Origin: Clostridia bacterium
GTDB taxonomy: Bacteria; Bacillota; Clostridia; Oscillospirales; CAG-272
Length of the DNA: 11,473 nt
Direction: 5' to 3'
Assembly (NCBI GenBank): GCA_017556845.1
Contig: JAFYMA010000099.1
Span: 1 to 11,473, forward strand
This document shows positions 1 to 7,302 of this stretch, in pieces. Both the position numbers and the translations under genes were made by a program. Every line of letters begins with the position of its first letter. Position 1 is the first letter of the stretch. A model generated the notes under the pieces. It did not search any database and had not been told where the DNA came from. It saw nothing but the letters and a program-made list of their open reading frames with translations.

Positions 1-4
1 ATGA

Positions 5-10
5 TATAAT
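5..10 (+). promoter_or_regulatory. Putative -10 box (TATAAT) upstream of the short frame and alkD
   Basis: A perfect TATAAT hexamer stands 18 bases ahead of the ATG at 29. The matching -35 would lie outside the window, so only half of the promoter can be seen. Transcription from it would start near 17 and run through the short frame into alkD. Confidence 0.4.
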
Positions 11-28
11 TAAAAAAGGTGAAGTTTA

Positions 29-85
29 ATGGAATTATTTATACCGGATGTATATCAAAAAAGTATTTTTGAAAAACGGCGGTAA
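29..85 (+). pseudogene. 18-codon frame resembling the N-terminus of YqeG-type HAD phosphatase; possible gene remnant
   Basis: The ATG at 29 follows a good ribosome binding site (AAGGTGA, 16-22, six-base spacing). The frame reads MELFIPDVYQKSIFEKRR and then meets TAA. The pattern F-x-P-D-x-x-x-K-x-I-F resembles, from memory, the first residues of YqeG-family HAD phosphatases (about 170 residues), in which the next segment leads to the D-x-D catalytic loop. Nothing like that loop follows in any frame before alkD starts at 121. The simplest reading is a 5' remnant left when the gene was deleted or replaced next to alkD. Alternatives are a translated leader peptide or a chance frame. The sequence and ribosome binding site are seen directly; the YqeG link is recalled and rests on about 15 residues. 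Confidence 0.35.
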
Positions 86-120
86 ATTACAGTAAAAATA
101 TCCGCACGGAAGGTTGCCGA

Positions 121-792
121 ATGAATATACAGAAACGATTGCTTGAGCAAAAATGTGATTTTTACCGACAGTTTCAGGCGAATCTTATGCCTACGGTCGA
201 TGAAAGTAAGATCATAGGAGTACGTTCGCCATTTTTGAGGAAATTGGCGAAAGAGCTTGTTAAAAACGGAGAATACAGAGATTTTTTATGTGACCTTCCG
301 CACAAGTATTATGAAGAAAACAATCTGCACGCATATATTATAGCACAAATAAAGAATTTTGATGAATGTATAGAGCATATTGAAAGATTTTTGCCCTACG
401 TTGATAATTGGGCAACATGCGATATTTTGCGTCCGTTTGTCTTCCGTACTCACAAAAAGGAGCTTGTTGGGCATATCGAAGGATGGCTTGAATCCGAGCA
501 TACGTATACGGTGCGATTTGCAATAGAAGCGCTTATGCTGCTTTACATCGACGATGACGAATGTGAGCAGTATATAAAAAGAGTTTCTGAAATAAAGAGC
601 GATGAATATTATGTAAATATGATGATAGCCTGGTTTTTTGTAACTGCACTTGCAATACGCTGGGATGAAGCGTTGCCCTATATAAATGAAAAACGTCTTG
701 ATGAATGGGTGCGTTGCAAAGCAATACAAAAGGCGGTAGAAAGCCGCCGCATTTCAGATACTCAAAAGGAATATTTAAAGACCTTAAGATAG
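121..792 (+). CDS. DNA alkylation repair protein, AlkD-type HEAT-repeat glycosylase
   Basis: This 223-residue protein matches the AlkD family of DNA glycosylases, which remove positively charged alkylated bases such as 3-methyladenine and 7-methylguanine without flipping them out. The family is built of alpha-helical HEAT-like repeats, and the length is typical. The residues expected at the active surface are present: W97 and D101 (in NWATCD), R132 (in VRFAIEAL) and W171 (in IAWFF), equivalent by position to Trp109, Asp113, Arg148 and Trp187 of Bacillus cereus AlkD. The start at 121 is favoured by GGAAGG at 108-113 with a seven-base gap and by the family-like opening MNIQKRLLEQ. It faces the long minus-strand operon and shares a terminator with it. 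Expression probably comes from the promoter at the left edge. Homologues of the group are sometimes annotated only as HEAT-repeat proteins, but the conserved W/D/R/W set favours an active enzyme. Confidence 0.9.
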   Translation: MNIQKRLLEQKCDFYRQFQANLMPTVDESKIIGVRSPFLRKLAKELVKNGEYRDFLCDLPHKYYEENNLHAYIIAQIKNFDECIEHIERFLPYVDNWATCDILRPFVFRTHKKELVGHIEGWLESEHTYTVRFAIEALMLLYIDDDECEQYIKRVSEIKSDEYYVNMMIAWFFVTALAIRWDEALPYINEKRLDEWVRCKAIQKAVESRRISDTQKEYLKTLR

Positions 793-809
793 GTGATCTG
801 TAAAAATCA

Positions 810-838
810 AAAACGGTAGATGCGTAATCTACCGTTTT
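810..838. terminator. Bidirectional rho-independent terminator between convergent genes
   Basis: A perfect 12-bp inverted repeat (AAAACGGTAGAT at 810-821, ATCTACCGTTTT at 827-838) encloses a five-base loop. T runs follow on both strands: TTTTATTATT on plus, and TTTTTGATTTTT on minus. It lies between the stop of alkD (792) and the stop of the C_GCAxxG gene (857), so it can end both transcripts. Confidence 0.85.
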
Positions 839-856
839 ATTATTGTTAGCTTAAAA

Positions 857-1321
857 TTATGACTTATTGTGCTCAGCTATTATTTCCTGCATTATTTCAA
901 CTGCATCCATAACAAGCTTTGCGCACGGTCTTGAGTTGTAGTATTCAGGACATCGTGCATCGGGCATAGGTGACGTTGATCTTGATGCGGCAAGACCTGC
1001 CAAAAGCTCACTGCAAATGATCGTGCCGTTGTTTTTATCCTTGAATCGCTGTGCCATATCCTGTATCAATGCGTAATGCTCGCCCTTTGCTTTATCTCCG
1101 TCGCCTTCGATAGTTCCGTAAAGCGCGCCTGCAACCATAAACATACCGCTGCAAGCTCCGCATACGTGCCGCATTCTTCCTATGCCTGCACCGAATGATG
1201 AGGAAATACGCATAGAGGTGTCCTTGTCAAGTCCCATTTCATCAGCAAATGCGGCGAATACGGCTTGTGCACAGTTGCATCCGTTTGAAAAATATTCTGA
1301 TGCTATTTTGTATTTATCCAT
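857..1321 (-). CDS. C_GCAxxG_C_C family (putative redox) protein
   Basis: The protein belongs to a small cysteine-rich family named for its motif, common in anaerobic bacteria and archaea, of unknown biochemical role and often suspected of redox or metal binding. With the start at 1321 it has 154 residues. Visible cysteines are C15 and C17 (NGCNCAQAVF), C54 and C57 (GRMRHVCGACSG), C103 (ICSELL), C124 and C133 (RPCAKLV). The glycine-rich GAGIGRM stretch ahead of CGACSG is typical of the family. The frame stays open upstream to 1393 but would then overlap the preceding lipoprotein gene; ATG 1321 begins where the family similarity begins and has GAAAGG upstream, with a rather long 12-base spacing. 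It is the last gene of the long minus-strand operon, 19 bases after the lipoprotein stop, and ends just before the terminator at 810-838. No signal peptide is seen, so it should be cytoplasmic. Confidence 0.8.
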   Translation of the reverse strand: MDKYKIASEYFSNGCNCAQAVFAAFADEMGLDKDTSMRISSSFGAGIGRMRHVCGACSGMFMVAGALYGTIEGDGDKAKGEHYALIQDMAQRFKDKNNGTIICSELLAGLAASRSTSPMPDARCPEYYNSRPCAKLVMDAVEIMQEIIAEHNKS

Positions 1322-1340
1322 ACTGTCAAGATACCTTTCA

Positions 1341-2579
1341 TCAGGAATATCTCGTTCCGGGATCGGGGCAGGGAGATGAGGGCATGCCTGCATAAACAGG
1401 AATGTCGAATACGAACGGGGAATCGAGCATCTTTACACGCTCGTAAGCCTTATATGTCGAGCGTCCCTCGTCATACGCTGCGTGGATCGCCTGCATATAC
1501 TGTCCCCAGAAGTTTCTGCCTGAACGGGGGTCTACGTTGTACTTCTGGAAATAAAGCGTCTGCTGATAATCGTCTATGTAACGGGATTTAAGCTTGGCTG
1601 CACCGCCCTTAACGGCGAGATAACGGCTTGTCCAGCCGCCTTCCTTGGCCTCTTTCATGCCTGACAGAAATACGTAAAAATAACCGTTACCCGTGGCGTT
1701 TATGTTGAAGAAATTGTAATATCCGTTGTACGCTTTGAGCTGAGATTCGGTATATCCGTAGGAAGGAGCGTTATTAGTACCATCGGTGTAATACTGCCAC
1801 ATAGTGTCACCGCACGTTCCTGAAATAAGCGGGCTTTTACCTTCAACACCTTGCTCCTGACGGAGTCTTGCGGCTATAACAAGAGGACTTATGCCAAGCT
1901 CCTTGCCGACCTGCAAGAAGCATTCAGCATACTTCATATCGCTGCCCTCGTCGCCCATTTCCTTGCGGAACATAAAAGTGCCTTGAAGCAGACTTTCGAC
2001 GGCGGCAACGTTGTAATCCACCTTACCTGTAAGGTTTTCAAACATAAATATCTTGTCTTCGTACAGGAAGTTTCTCGGGTCCATAAAGAATTCAACCGAT
2101 TCACGCTTCGCTCTGAACCATATTCCCGATTCCACGAGCTTATCGTCAATAGCGTAGTCCATAGCATCGCTGAGCGTATAGTATACGGTATTGTTTTCAT
2201 CATCCTCGACTTCTTTGTCGATTATGTATTTCCACGTGTATTTGCCGTTTGAAAGATCGGTTATCATTATGGGATTGAACTGCCAATCGGGATGTGCTTC
2301 GTGCAGAGGAGCTAAAAGCTCTGCATAATCAGCGGGAAATCCGATGCTGAGGAGATATTCCTTGTAATCCTGCTGTGACTGCTCGGTCTGTGCGGGAGGT
2401 TCTTCGGACTCTGCACCGGTGCTTTCAGCAGTATCCGTCTGTCCGTCAGCGGCGATCGCATTCGTATCGTCTGCGACGGTGGATTTATCAGAATTTGTGC
2501 TTGACGGTGCGTCTGATGCGCACGATATAAGTGTCAGAATACAAAGCAGTAAAGCGATAAAAGATATGTGTTTTTTCAT
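1341..2579 (-). CDS. Lipoprotein with glucosaminidase (GH73-like) domain
   Basis: A 412-residue secreted lipoprotein, probably a cell-wall N-acetylglucosaminidase. Residues 1-20 form a lipoprotein signal (MKK start, hydrophobic core, lipobox L-I-S-C with C20 as the lipidated residue). Residues 21-70 are a disordered linker rich in S, T, D, E and A. The region from about 71 to 185 carries the family-specific segment with FPADYAELLAPLHEAHPDW and FFMDPRNFLYED. The catalytic domain follows, with SPLVIAARLRQEQG (E242 is the candidate catalytic acid), SPLISGT and YYNFFNI at 287-293. The start at 2579 is chosen because AAAGGAG lies ten bases upstream and a standard MKK signal follows; an in-frame ATG at 2603 lies inside tatD and would spoil the signal. 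It begins four bases after the tatD stop. The fold assignment is by motif; substrate and activity are inferred. Confidence 0.83.
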   Translation of the reverse strand: MKKHISFIALLLCILTLISCASDAPSSTNSDKSTVADDTNAIAADGQTDTAESTGAESEEPPAQTEQSQQDYKEYLLSIGFPADYAELLAPLHEAHPDWQFNPIMITDLSNGKYTWKYIIDKEVEDDENNTVYYTLSDAMDYAIDDKLVESGIWFRAKRESVEFFMDPRNFLYEDKIFMFENLTGKVDYNVAAVESLLQGTFMFRKEMGDEGSDMKYAECFLQVGKELGISPLVIAARLRQEQGVEGKSPLISGTCGDTMWQYYTDGTNNAPSYGYTESQLKAYNGYYNFFNINATGNGYFYVFLSGMKEAKEGGWTSRYLAVKGGAAKLKSRYIDDYQQTLYFQKYNVDPRSGRNFWGQYMQAIHAAYDEGRSTYKAYERVKMLDSPFVFDIPVYAGMPSSPCPDPGTRYS

Positions 2580-2583
2580 ATCG

Positions 2584-3378
2584 TTATTTCTCCTTTCGGT
2601 CAATACCGAAAAATCTCAATGCGTTTTCATAAGTGATGCGGCATATGTCATCGTACGAAACGCCCTTTATTTCCGCCAAGGCCTCGGCGGTATGACGCAT
2701 AAGGCCGCTATGGTTCATTTTGCCTCTGTGCGGAACGGGTGCAAGATACGGACAATCCGTTTCTATCATTATCATATCAAGCGGCGCTGCCTTTGCAGCT
2801 TCGACAACGCTTTTGGCGTTTTTGAACGTAAGGCTTCCCGAAAACGACACGTAATGTCCCATTCGCGTAAGCTGCTTTACCGTTTCAGCACTTTCAGAGC
2901 AGCTATGCATCACAACTTTAATATTTCTGAATTGTCTTATCGTATCGAAAACGTCGCCGTGTGCATCTCTGTCGTGTATAACTGCGGGCAGACCTGACTG
3001 CTCGGCAAGCTCAAGCTGTGCGTAAAACCAACGCTTTTGTACGTCCTTAGGTGAAAAATCATAATGATAGTCGAGCCCTATTTCTCCTATTGCAACGGCT
3101 TTTTCGTGCTTTGACATTTCGGATATTTTTTGCAATACTCCGTCCATATCGCTATATTTGAAGCAATCCGACGGATGTATGCCTACTGCGGCATACATCA
3201 TATCGAATTTTTCAGAAAGTTCTATGCTTTTTTTGCAGGTATCAAGATTTGTACCTGCATTTACGATTCCTTTTACGTCGTCTGCAAAGAGGCTCTGCAA
3301 AAGACCGTCGACGGAAAGCGGATTTTCGTCGCTTGAAAACCGTTCGTCATCGTAATGAGCGTGAGTGTCGAACAGCAT
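2584..3378 (-). CDS. TatD family metal-dependent DNase/hydrolase
   Basis: At 264 residues this is a standard-length TatD protein, a TIM-barrel metallohydrolase of the amidohydrolase superfamily; characterised members are Mg-dependent 3'-5' exonucleases with a role in DNA repair. All metal-site signatures are visible: H6 and H8 (FDTHAHYD), E99 (GEIGLDYH), H135 (VIHDRDAH), H158 (MHSCSE) and D208 (IETDCPYLAP), followed by the RGKMNHSG loop. Its ATG shares one base with the metG stop (TAATG), so translation is probably coupled to metG. The metG-tatD pairing is widespread in Bacillota and corresponds to B. subtilis metS-yabD. Its last codons contain the ribosome binding site of the downstream lipoprotein gene. 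Confidence 0.93.
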   Translation of the reverse strand: MLFDTHAHYDDERFSSDENPLSVDGLLQSLFADDVKGIVNAGTNLDTCKKSIELSEKFDMMYAAVGIHPSDCFKYSDMDGVLQKISEMSKHEKAVAIGEIGLDYHYDFSPKDVQKRWFYAQLELAEQSGLPAVIHDRDAHGDVFDTIRQFRNIKVVMHSCSESAETVKQLTRMGHYVSFSGSLTFKNAKSVVEAAKAAPLDMIMIETDCPYLAPVPHRGKMNHSGLMRHTAEALAEIKGVSYDDICRITYENALRFFGIDRKEK

Positions 3379-5300
3379 TATCTTATACGCTCGCCAAGAG
3401 GTGTTTCAGGATCAAGGAATATCACTCTTACCTCTTCCTCTCCGCTTGCAAGTATCATACCGTTTGACTCAACGCCGCGAAGCTTAACGGGCTTGAGATT
3501 TGCCACAAGAATTATTTTTTTGCCTATCAGATCGTTCGGCTTGTAGAATTTTGCAATGCCTGATACGACCTGACGCTTTTCGTATCCCAGATCGACCTGC
3601 AATTTAAGAAGCTTGTCCGATTTCGGTACGGGCTCACATTCGATTATCTGGGCTGTGCGAAGTTCAACACCCATAAAGTCCTCTATACCTATCTGCTCAA
3701 CGGGCTCGGGCTTTTCTATCTTAGGCATTGACTTTTCTGCATCCTCTTTGAGAGCCTGCATCATTTTTTCCTCGTCCACTCTGTTGAACAAGGCGTCACC
3801 GTCCGTTATCTTTACACCGTATTCGAGTGCACCGAACTGTACATCGTCAAACGTGCGTTTTTCCGTGCCGAGAAGATCGAATATTTTAGCCGATGTTTCG
3901 GGCATAAACGGCGTGAGCAATACTGCACCTATGCGGATGCATTCAAGCAGATTGTAAAGCACGGTAGAAAGGCGGTCAGCGTTTGCTTCGTCCTTTGCAA
4001 GTGCCCAGGGCATCGTTTCGTCGATATATTTGTTTGCACGGCGGAGCATTGTGAATATAACGCTTGCAGCTTCAGCAGTTCTGTATTCATCCATCAGCTT
4101 GAAGTATTCTTCAACTGCATTCTTTACTTCAGCTTTAAGCTCAGCGTCTGTATCCTCGTCAGCACCGGGAGCGCGTGTTATACCGCCCTGGTATTTATTT
4201 ATCATAGCACCCGTACGCTTTGTAAGGTTTCCGAGATTGTTTGCAAGGTCGCCGTTGTAGCGTGTGATCACGCTTTCGTACGTTATAGAGCCATCGTTTG
4301 CATAGGGCATTTCCGAAAGAACGTAATAACGGCATCCGTCAGCGCCGAAATGCTTTATAAGATCGTCGGCGTATATTACGTTGCCCTTTGATTTGCTCAT
4401 CTTGTCCTGACCGAAAAGCAGCCACGGATGACCGAATACCTGCTTCGGCAGCGGCTCGCCCAATGCCATAAGCACGATGGGCCAATAAATAGTGTGGAAG
4501 CGGAGTATGTCCTTGCCTATGATATGAACGTCGCAAGGCCAGTATTTTTTATAAAGCTCGCCCTTTTCGTTAACATCATATCCAAGACCCGTTATATAAT
4601 TTGACAATGCGTCTATCCATACGTATATAACGTGCTTCTGATCGAATTCAACGGGTATGCCCCATTTGAATGAGGAACGTGAAACACAAAGATCCTGCAA
4701 GCCGGGCTTTAAAAAGTTGTTTACCATTTCCTTTTTTCTTGATTCGGGCACGATGAAGTCCGGATTTTCTTCTATATGCTTCATCAGACGTTCCTGATAG
4801 CGGCTCATAGCAAGGAAGTAAGCCTCCTCCTTCGTCTTTTTGACCTCTGCACCGCAGTCGGGGCATTTGCCGTCCTTAAGCTGTGTTTCGGTGAAAAAGG
4901 ATTCGCAGGGCACGCAATACCAGCCCTCGTATTCGCTTTTGTAAATATCGCCCTGCTCGTAAAGCTTGTTGAATATATGCGTTACGGCACGCTCGTGGTC
5001 CTCGTCGGTCGTGCGTATAAATCTGTCATAGCTTGCACCGACACCGTCCCAGAGCTCTTTGATTATTCCCGAAACGTTATCAACGTATTCTTTGGGCGAG
5101 ATTCCTGCTTCCTTTGCAAGATCCTCGATCTTCTGACCGTGCTCGTCAGTTCCCGTAAGAAAATGCACGTCATATCCGCAAAGCCTTTTGTATCTGGCAA
5201 TGCAGTCTGCAAAAATAACCTCGTATGTATTGCCTATGTGAGGCTTTTTTGAAGCGTAGGCAATAGCGGTAGATAAATAAAACTTTCCTTTATTCTCCAT
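3378..5300 (-). CDS. metG: Methionyl-tRNA synthetase
   Basis: This 640-residue class I aminoacyl-tRNA synthetase charges tRNA(Met) with methionine in the cytoplasm. The N-terminal Rossmann fold carries a HIGH-type motif at 21-24 (HIGN) and the KMSKS motif at 300-304. The connective-peptide zinc knuckle has four cysteines: C129 and C132 (CVPC), then C146 and C149 (CPDC). An anticodon-binding helical domain follows (roughly 360-510), then a C-terminal Trbp111/EMAP-like tRNA-binding domain (about 538-640, with GVELRTAQI and SNGMILAS). The start at 5300 has AAGGAAGGA six bases upstream, lying within the end of the preceding membrane-protein gene, which overlaps metG by 11 bases. No T-box or SAM riboswitch can fit at this junction, so control must come from the operon promoter or from inside upstream genes. 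Confidence 0.97.
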   Translation of the reverse strand: MENKGKFYLSTAIAYASKKPHIGNTYEVIFADCIARYKRLCGYDVHFLTGTDEHGQKIEDLAKEAGISPKEYVDNVSGIIKELWDGVGASYDRFIRTTDEDHERAVTHIFNKLYEQGDIYKSEYEGWYCVPCESFFTETQLKDGKCPDCGAEVKKTKEEAYFLAMSRYQERLMKHIEENPDFIVPESRKKEMVNNFLKPGLQDLCVSRSSFKWGIPVEFDQKHVIYVWIDALSNYITGLGYDVNEKGELYKKYWPCDVHIIGKDILRFHTIYWPIVLMALGEPLPKQVFGHPWLLFGQDKMSKSKGNVIYADDLIKHFGADGCRYYVLSEMPYANDGSITYESVITRYNGDLANNLGNLTKRTGAMINKYQGGITRAPGADEDTDAELKAEVKNAVEEYFKLMDEYRTAEAASVIFTMLRRANKYIDETMPWALAKDEANADRLSTVLYNLLECIRIGAVLLTPFMPETSAKIFDLLGTEKRTFDDVQFGALEYGVKITDGDALFNRVDEEKMMQALKEDAEKSMPKIEKPEPVEQIGIEDFMGVELRTAQIIECEPVPKSDKLLKLQVDLGYEKRQVVSGIAKFYKPNDLIGKKIILVANLKPVKLRGVESNGMILASGEEEVRVIFLDPETPLGERIR

Positions 5301-6126
5301 TGGAGATCCTTCCTTTCTGTGATTCGGAGTCGTATGAATAAGCGTAGTTCTGAGAACTGCGTAAAAACGATATATATGAGCTGTAGCACAGCATAGTATA
5401 TGGCATTGAATAAAACGGTATCAGCACTCCCAGTGAAAGCAATGAAAGAAGCCTGCATGGGATAAGCCGTACGTTGAGAAAAATATACTCGCAGACATGC
5501 CCTCGAATCAAGCGAAGGGCATACTGTAAGCTGTCTGTGCAACGGTAAATGCTCATCACACAGTTTATTATACATAATAAATATAAAGATGTCAATATCA
5601 TAATCGTGCAAATTATGCCGATAACAGTGCTGAATTCTTCAGCTTCTGCAAAAACAGACAAGGAAAGTGCGCACAGTAAAAACGGCGGAATATATGATAT
5701 TACGGTTATAATATATGATAAAAGGAGTTTTCTGAAATCTGTTTTGCCCGTATACAGTGCAGACATATTCTCAGCTTGGCTGTCCTGCAAAAACAGAGCG
5801 TAAATAAGTGCCTTTGTGTAAAACACGTGCGACAGAAAAAGACAGAAAAAAGTCAGTATTGTGCAAAATGAGGTCAATAAAAGTCTTGCACTTTGAGTGT
5901 TGAGCAGGGAAAATGCGTGCTGCTCTGCCATACGGTAAAGAATAAACGATACGGCTGTCGGGAAAAGAAAGAAAATAAGACAGCACGCAGAGTATATGCA
6001 AAGCGGTAATGTTTTGACGCTATACATTATCCGCTTTCCCTCGTAAATATGAAATGATGATGATGCAAGGCATAAAGCACGGCAGGTCTTCTTTTTTTGT
6101 CCTACTGATAACGTTTCAAAATCCAT
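5290..6126 (-). CDS. Cysteine-rich polytopic membrane protein, function unknown
   Basis: I do not recognise this 278-residue protein. It has a basic, hydrophilic N-terminus of about 35 residues, then five or six hydrophobic stretches at roughly 38-66, 81-112, 134-160, 165-191 and 215-255 (long enough for two passes), and a short polar tail. The last stretch with LGVLIPFYSMPYTMLCYSS faintly recalls the DUF975/GlpF-like membrane families with a C-terminal PY motif, but this is weak. Cysteine is unusually frequent (15 of 278), spread through membrane segments and loops. The start at 6126 has AGGGGG six bases upstream; an internal ATG at residue 34 is possible but has a poorer site. It follows nagA by 54 bases and overlaps metG by 11 bases, so it is translated just ahead of metG. 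Being a real gene is likely because of the overlap, the ribosome binding site and the coherent hydrophobic pattern. Confidence 0.72.
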   Translation of the reverse strand: MDFETLSVGQKKKTCRALCLASSSFHIYEGKRIMYSVKTLPLCIYSACCLIFFLFPTAVSFILYRMAEQHAFSLLNTQSARLLLTSFCTILTFFCLFLSHVFYTKALIYALFLQDSQAENMSALYTGKTDFRKLLLSYIITVISYIPPFLLCALSLSVFAEAEEFSTVIGIICTIMILTSLYLLCIINCVMSIYRCTDSLQYALRLIRGHVCEYIFLNVRLIPCRLLSLLSLGVLIPFYSMPYTMLCYSSYISFLRSSQNYAYSYDSESQKGRISNGE

Positions 6127-6180
6127 AAAATACCCCCTGTTTTTTGGTGATTATGGGAATATTTTTTAAGATCTAATCGC

Positions 6181-7302
6181 TCAGAATAAAAATTTTCCGT
6201 TTACAGCAACGTTTTCAACGTCGAATACCTCGCGGTTGCCGAGCAAAACAAAGTCGGCACGCTTGCCAACGCGTAACGAGCCGCATACATCGTATATGCC
6301 AACTTGCCTTGCGGGGGCTGCAGTAGCACATATAAGGGCTTTTTCAAACGGTATTTTTGCAAATTCCATAAGGTTTTCTATTGCCTTCGGCATGCTCAGT
6401 GCTGAGCCCGCGATAGTACCGTCAGAGGTAGTTATTTTACCGTTTGATACAGTAACCGGGATCCCTGCAAGACTGTAATTTCCGTCAGGCATTCCTGCGG
6501 CGGCGATAGAGTCTGTTACCAATACGAATTTGCCGTTTTCCTTGATCTTGTATGCAAGACCGATGACGTTGCGGTCGATATGTATTCCATCAACGATAAA
6601 TTCAGCATAGGCATTGCTTGATAATGCGCAGCCGACGCATCCGGGCTCGCGGTGCAACAGCAGACTCATCGCGTTGAACGTATGAGTGAACGATACGGCC
6701 CCTGCTTGCAGAGCATCGGCGCATTGGGCAAAGCTTGCGTCACTGTGGCCAATGCCGAAGCTCGCTTTGAGGAGTGCACCTTCTGCTATGGCATCAAGTG
6801 CACAGCTTTCCTCGGGCGCTATCGTGATATGTGATTTGAGCGGCTGAATGTGTTTTATCAAGTCGCATATTTCCTCAGGCAGAGGCTTGCGTATCAGCTC
6901 TTTCGTGTGACACCCGGGCCTTTTGGGGCTTATGTACGGTCCTTCGACGTGTATTCCGTCGATGTTGCATACGGAGTTGTACGATGCTTCCTTTATAGCC
7001 TCTATTGATGAGATCATCTTCTCGTACGGAGCTGTCATAACTGTGGGAAAAAGGCTTGTGACACCGCATTGTGCGTAATGTGACGACATGCGGCATATAT
7101 CGCTCGACGAGCAAGCCATAATATCGTATCCGTTTCTGCCGTGAGTGTGAACTTCTACAAGTCCGGGGATGATCCGGATTGCATCACGATCGCTTTTTCC
7201 GTCATATGTTATGTCGGTTATTATGCCGTTTTCAAAGCAGATAGAGCCATGCAAAAACTTTTTTGCATCAGTGTTGAATATAAGTGCATTTTCTATGTTC
7301 AT
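6181..7302 (-). CDS. nagA: N-acetylglucosamine-6-phosphate deacetylase
   Basis: This 373-residue enzyme removes acetate from GlcNAc-6-phosphate, giving glucosamine-6-phosphate for glycolysis (via NagB) or for new peptidoglycan (via GlmM/GlmU). Amidohydrolase signatures occur in order: H52 and H54 (VEVHTHGRNGYD), E120 (HVEGPYISP), H186 (GIGHSDAS), H207 (THTFNAM), H241 (VDGIHID) and the catalytic aspartate D264 (VTDSIAAAGMPDG). The C-terminal strand segment with GKRADFVLL completes the small beta domain. Length is normal, at the short end of the family. Its ATG overlaps the rsmI stop (ATGA), and no purine-rich ribosome binding site is visible upstream, so initiation probably depends on ribosomes finishing rsmI. 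No nagB or sugar transporter gene is in the window. Placement between rsmI and metG is unusual and suggests a housekeeping role in wall recycling rather than inducible sugar use (inference). Confidence 0.94.
   Translation of the reverse strand: MNIENALIFNTDAKKFLHGSICFENGIITDITYDGKSDRDAIRIIPGLVEVHTHGRNGYDIMACSSSDICRMSSHYAQCGVTSLFPTVMTAPYEKMISSIEAIKEASYNSVCNIDGIHVEGPYISPKRPGCHTKELIRKPLPEEICDLIKHIQPLKSHITIAPEESCALDAIAEGALLKASFGIGHSDASFAQCADALQAGAVSFTHTFNAMSLLLHREPGCVGCALSSNAYAEFIVDGIHIDRNVIGLAYKIKENGKFVLVTDSIAAAGMPDGNYSLAGIPVTVSNGKITTSDGTIAGSALSMPKAIENLMEFAKIPFEKALICATAAPARQVGIYDVCGSLRVGKRADFVLLGNREVFDVENVAVNGKFLF

Noticed and set aside
286..729. Minus-strand open frame of 147 codons across alkD
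   Set aside because: It is the shadow of alkD; its product shows no domain pattern, while the plus strand has the full AlkD residue set.
1322..1393. N-terminal extension of the C_GCAxxG frame up to 1393
   Set aside because: It would overlap the end of the lipoprotein gene, has no ribosome binding site and adds 24 residues foreign to the family; ATG 1321 is preferred.
2580..2603. Upstream in-frame ATG of the lipoprotein gene at 2603
   Set aside because: It lies inside tatD and would put eight polar residues before a standard MKK signal peptide; AAAGGAG fits the ATG at 2579.
6127..6180. Possible promoter or terminator between nagA and the membrane protein gene
   Set aside because: A CATAAT is present but no acceptable -35 lies 16-18 bases upstream, and no stem followed by a T run is seen.
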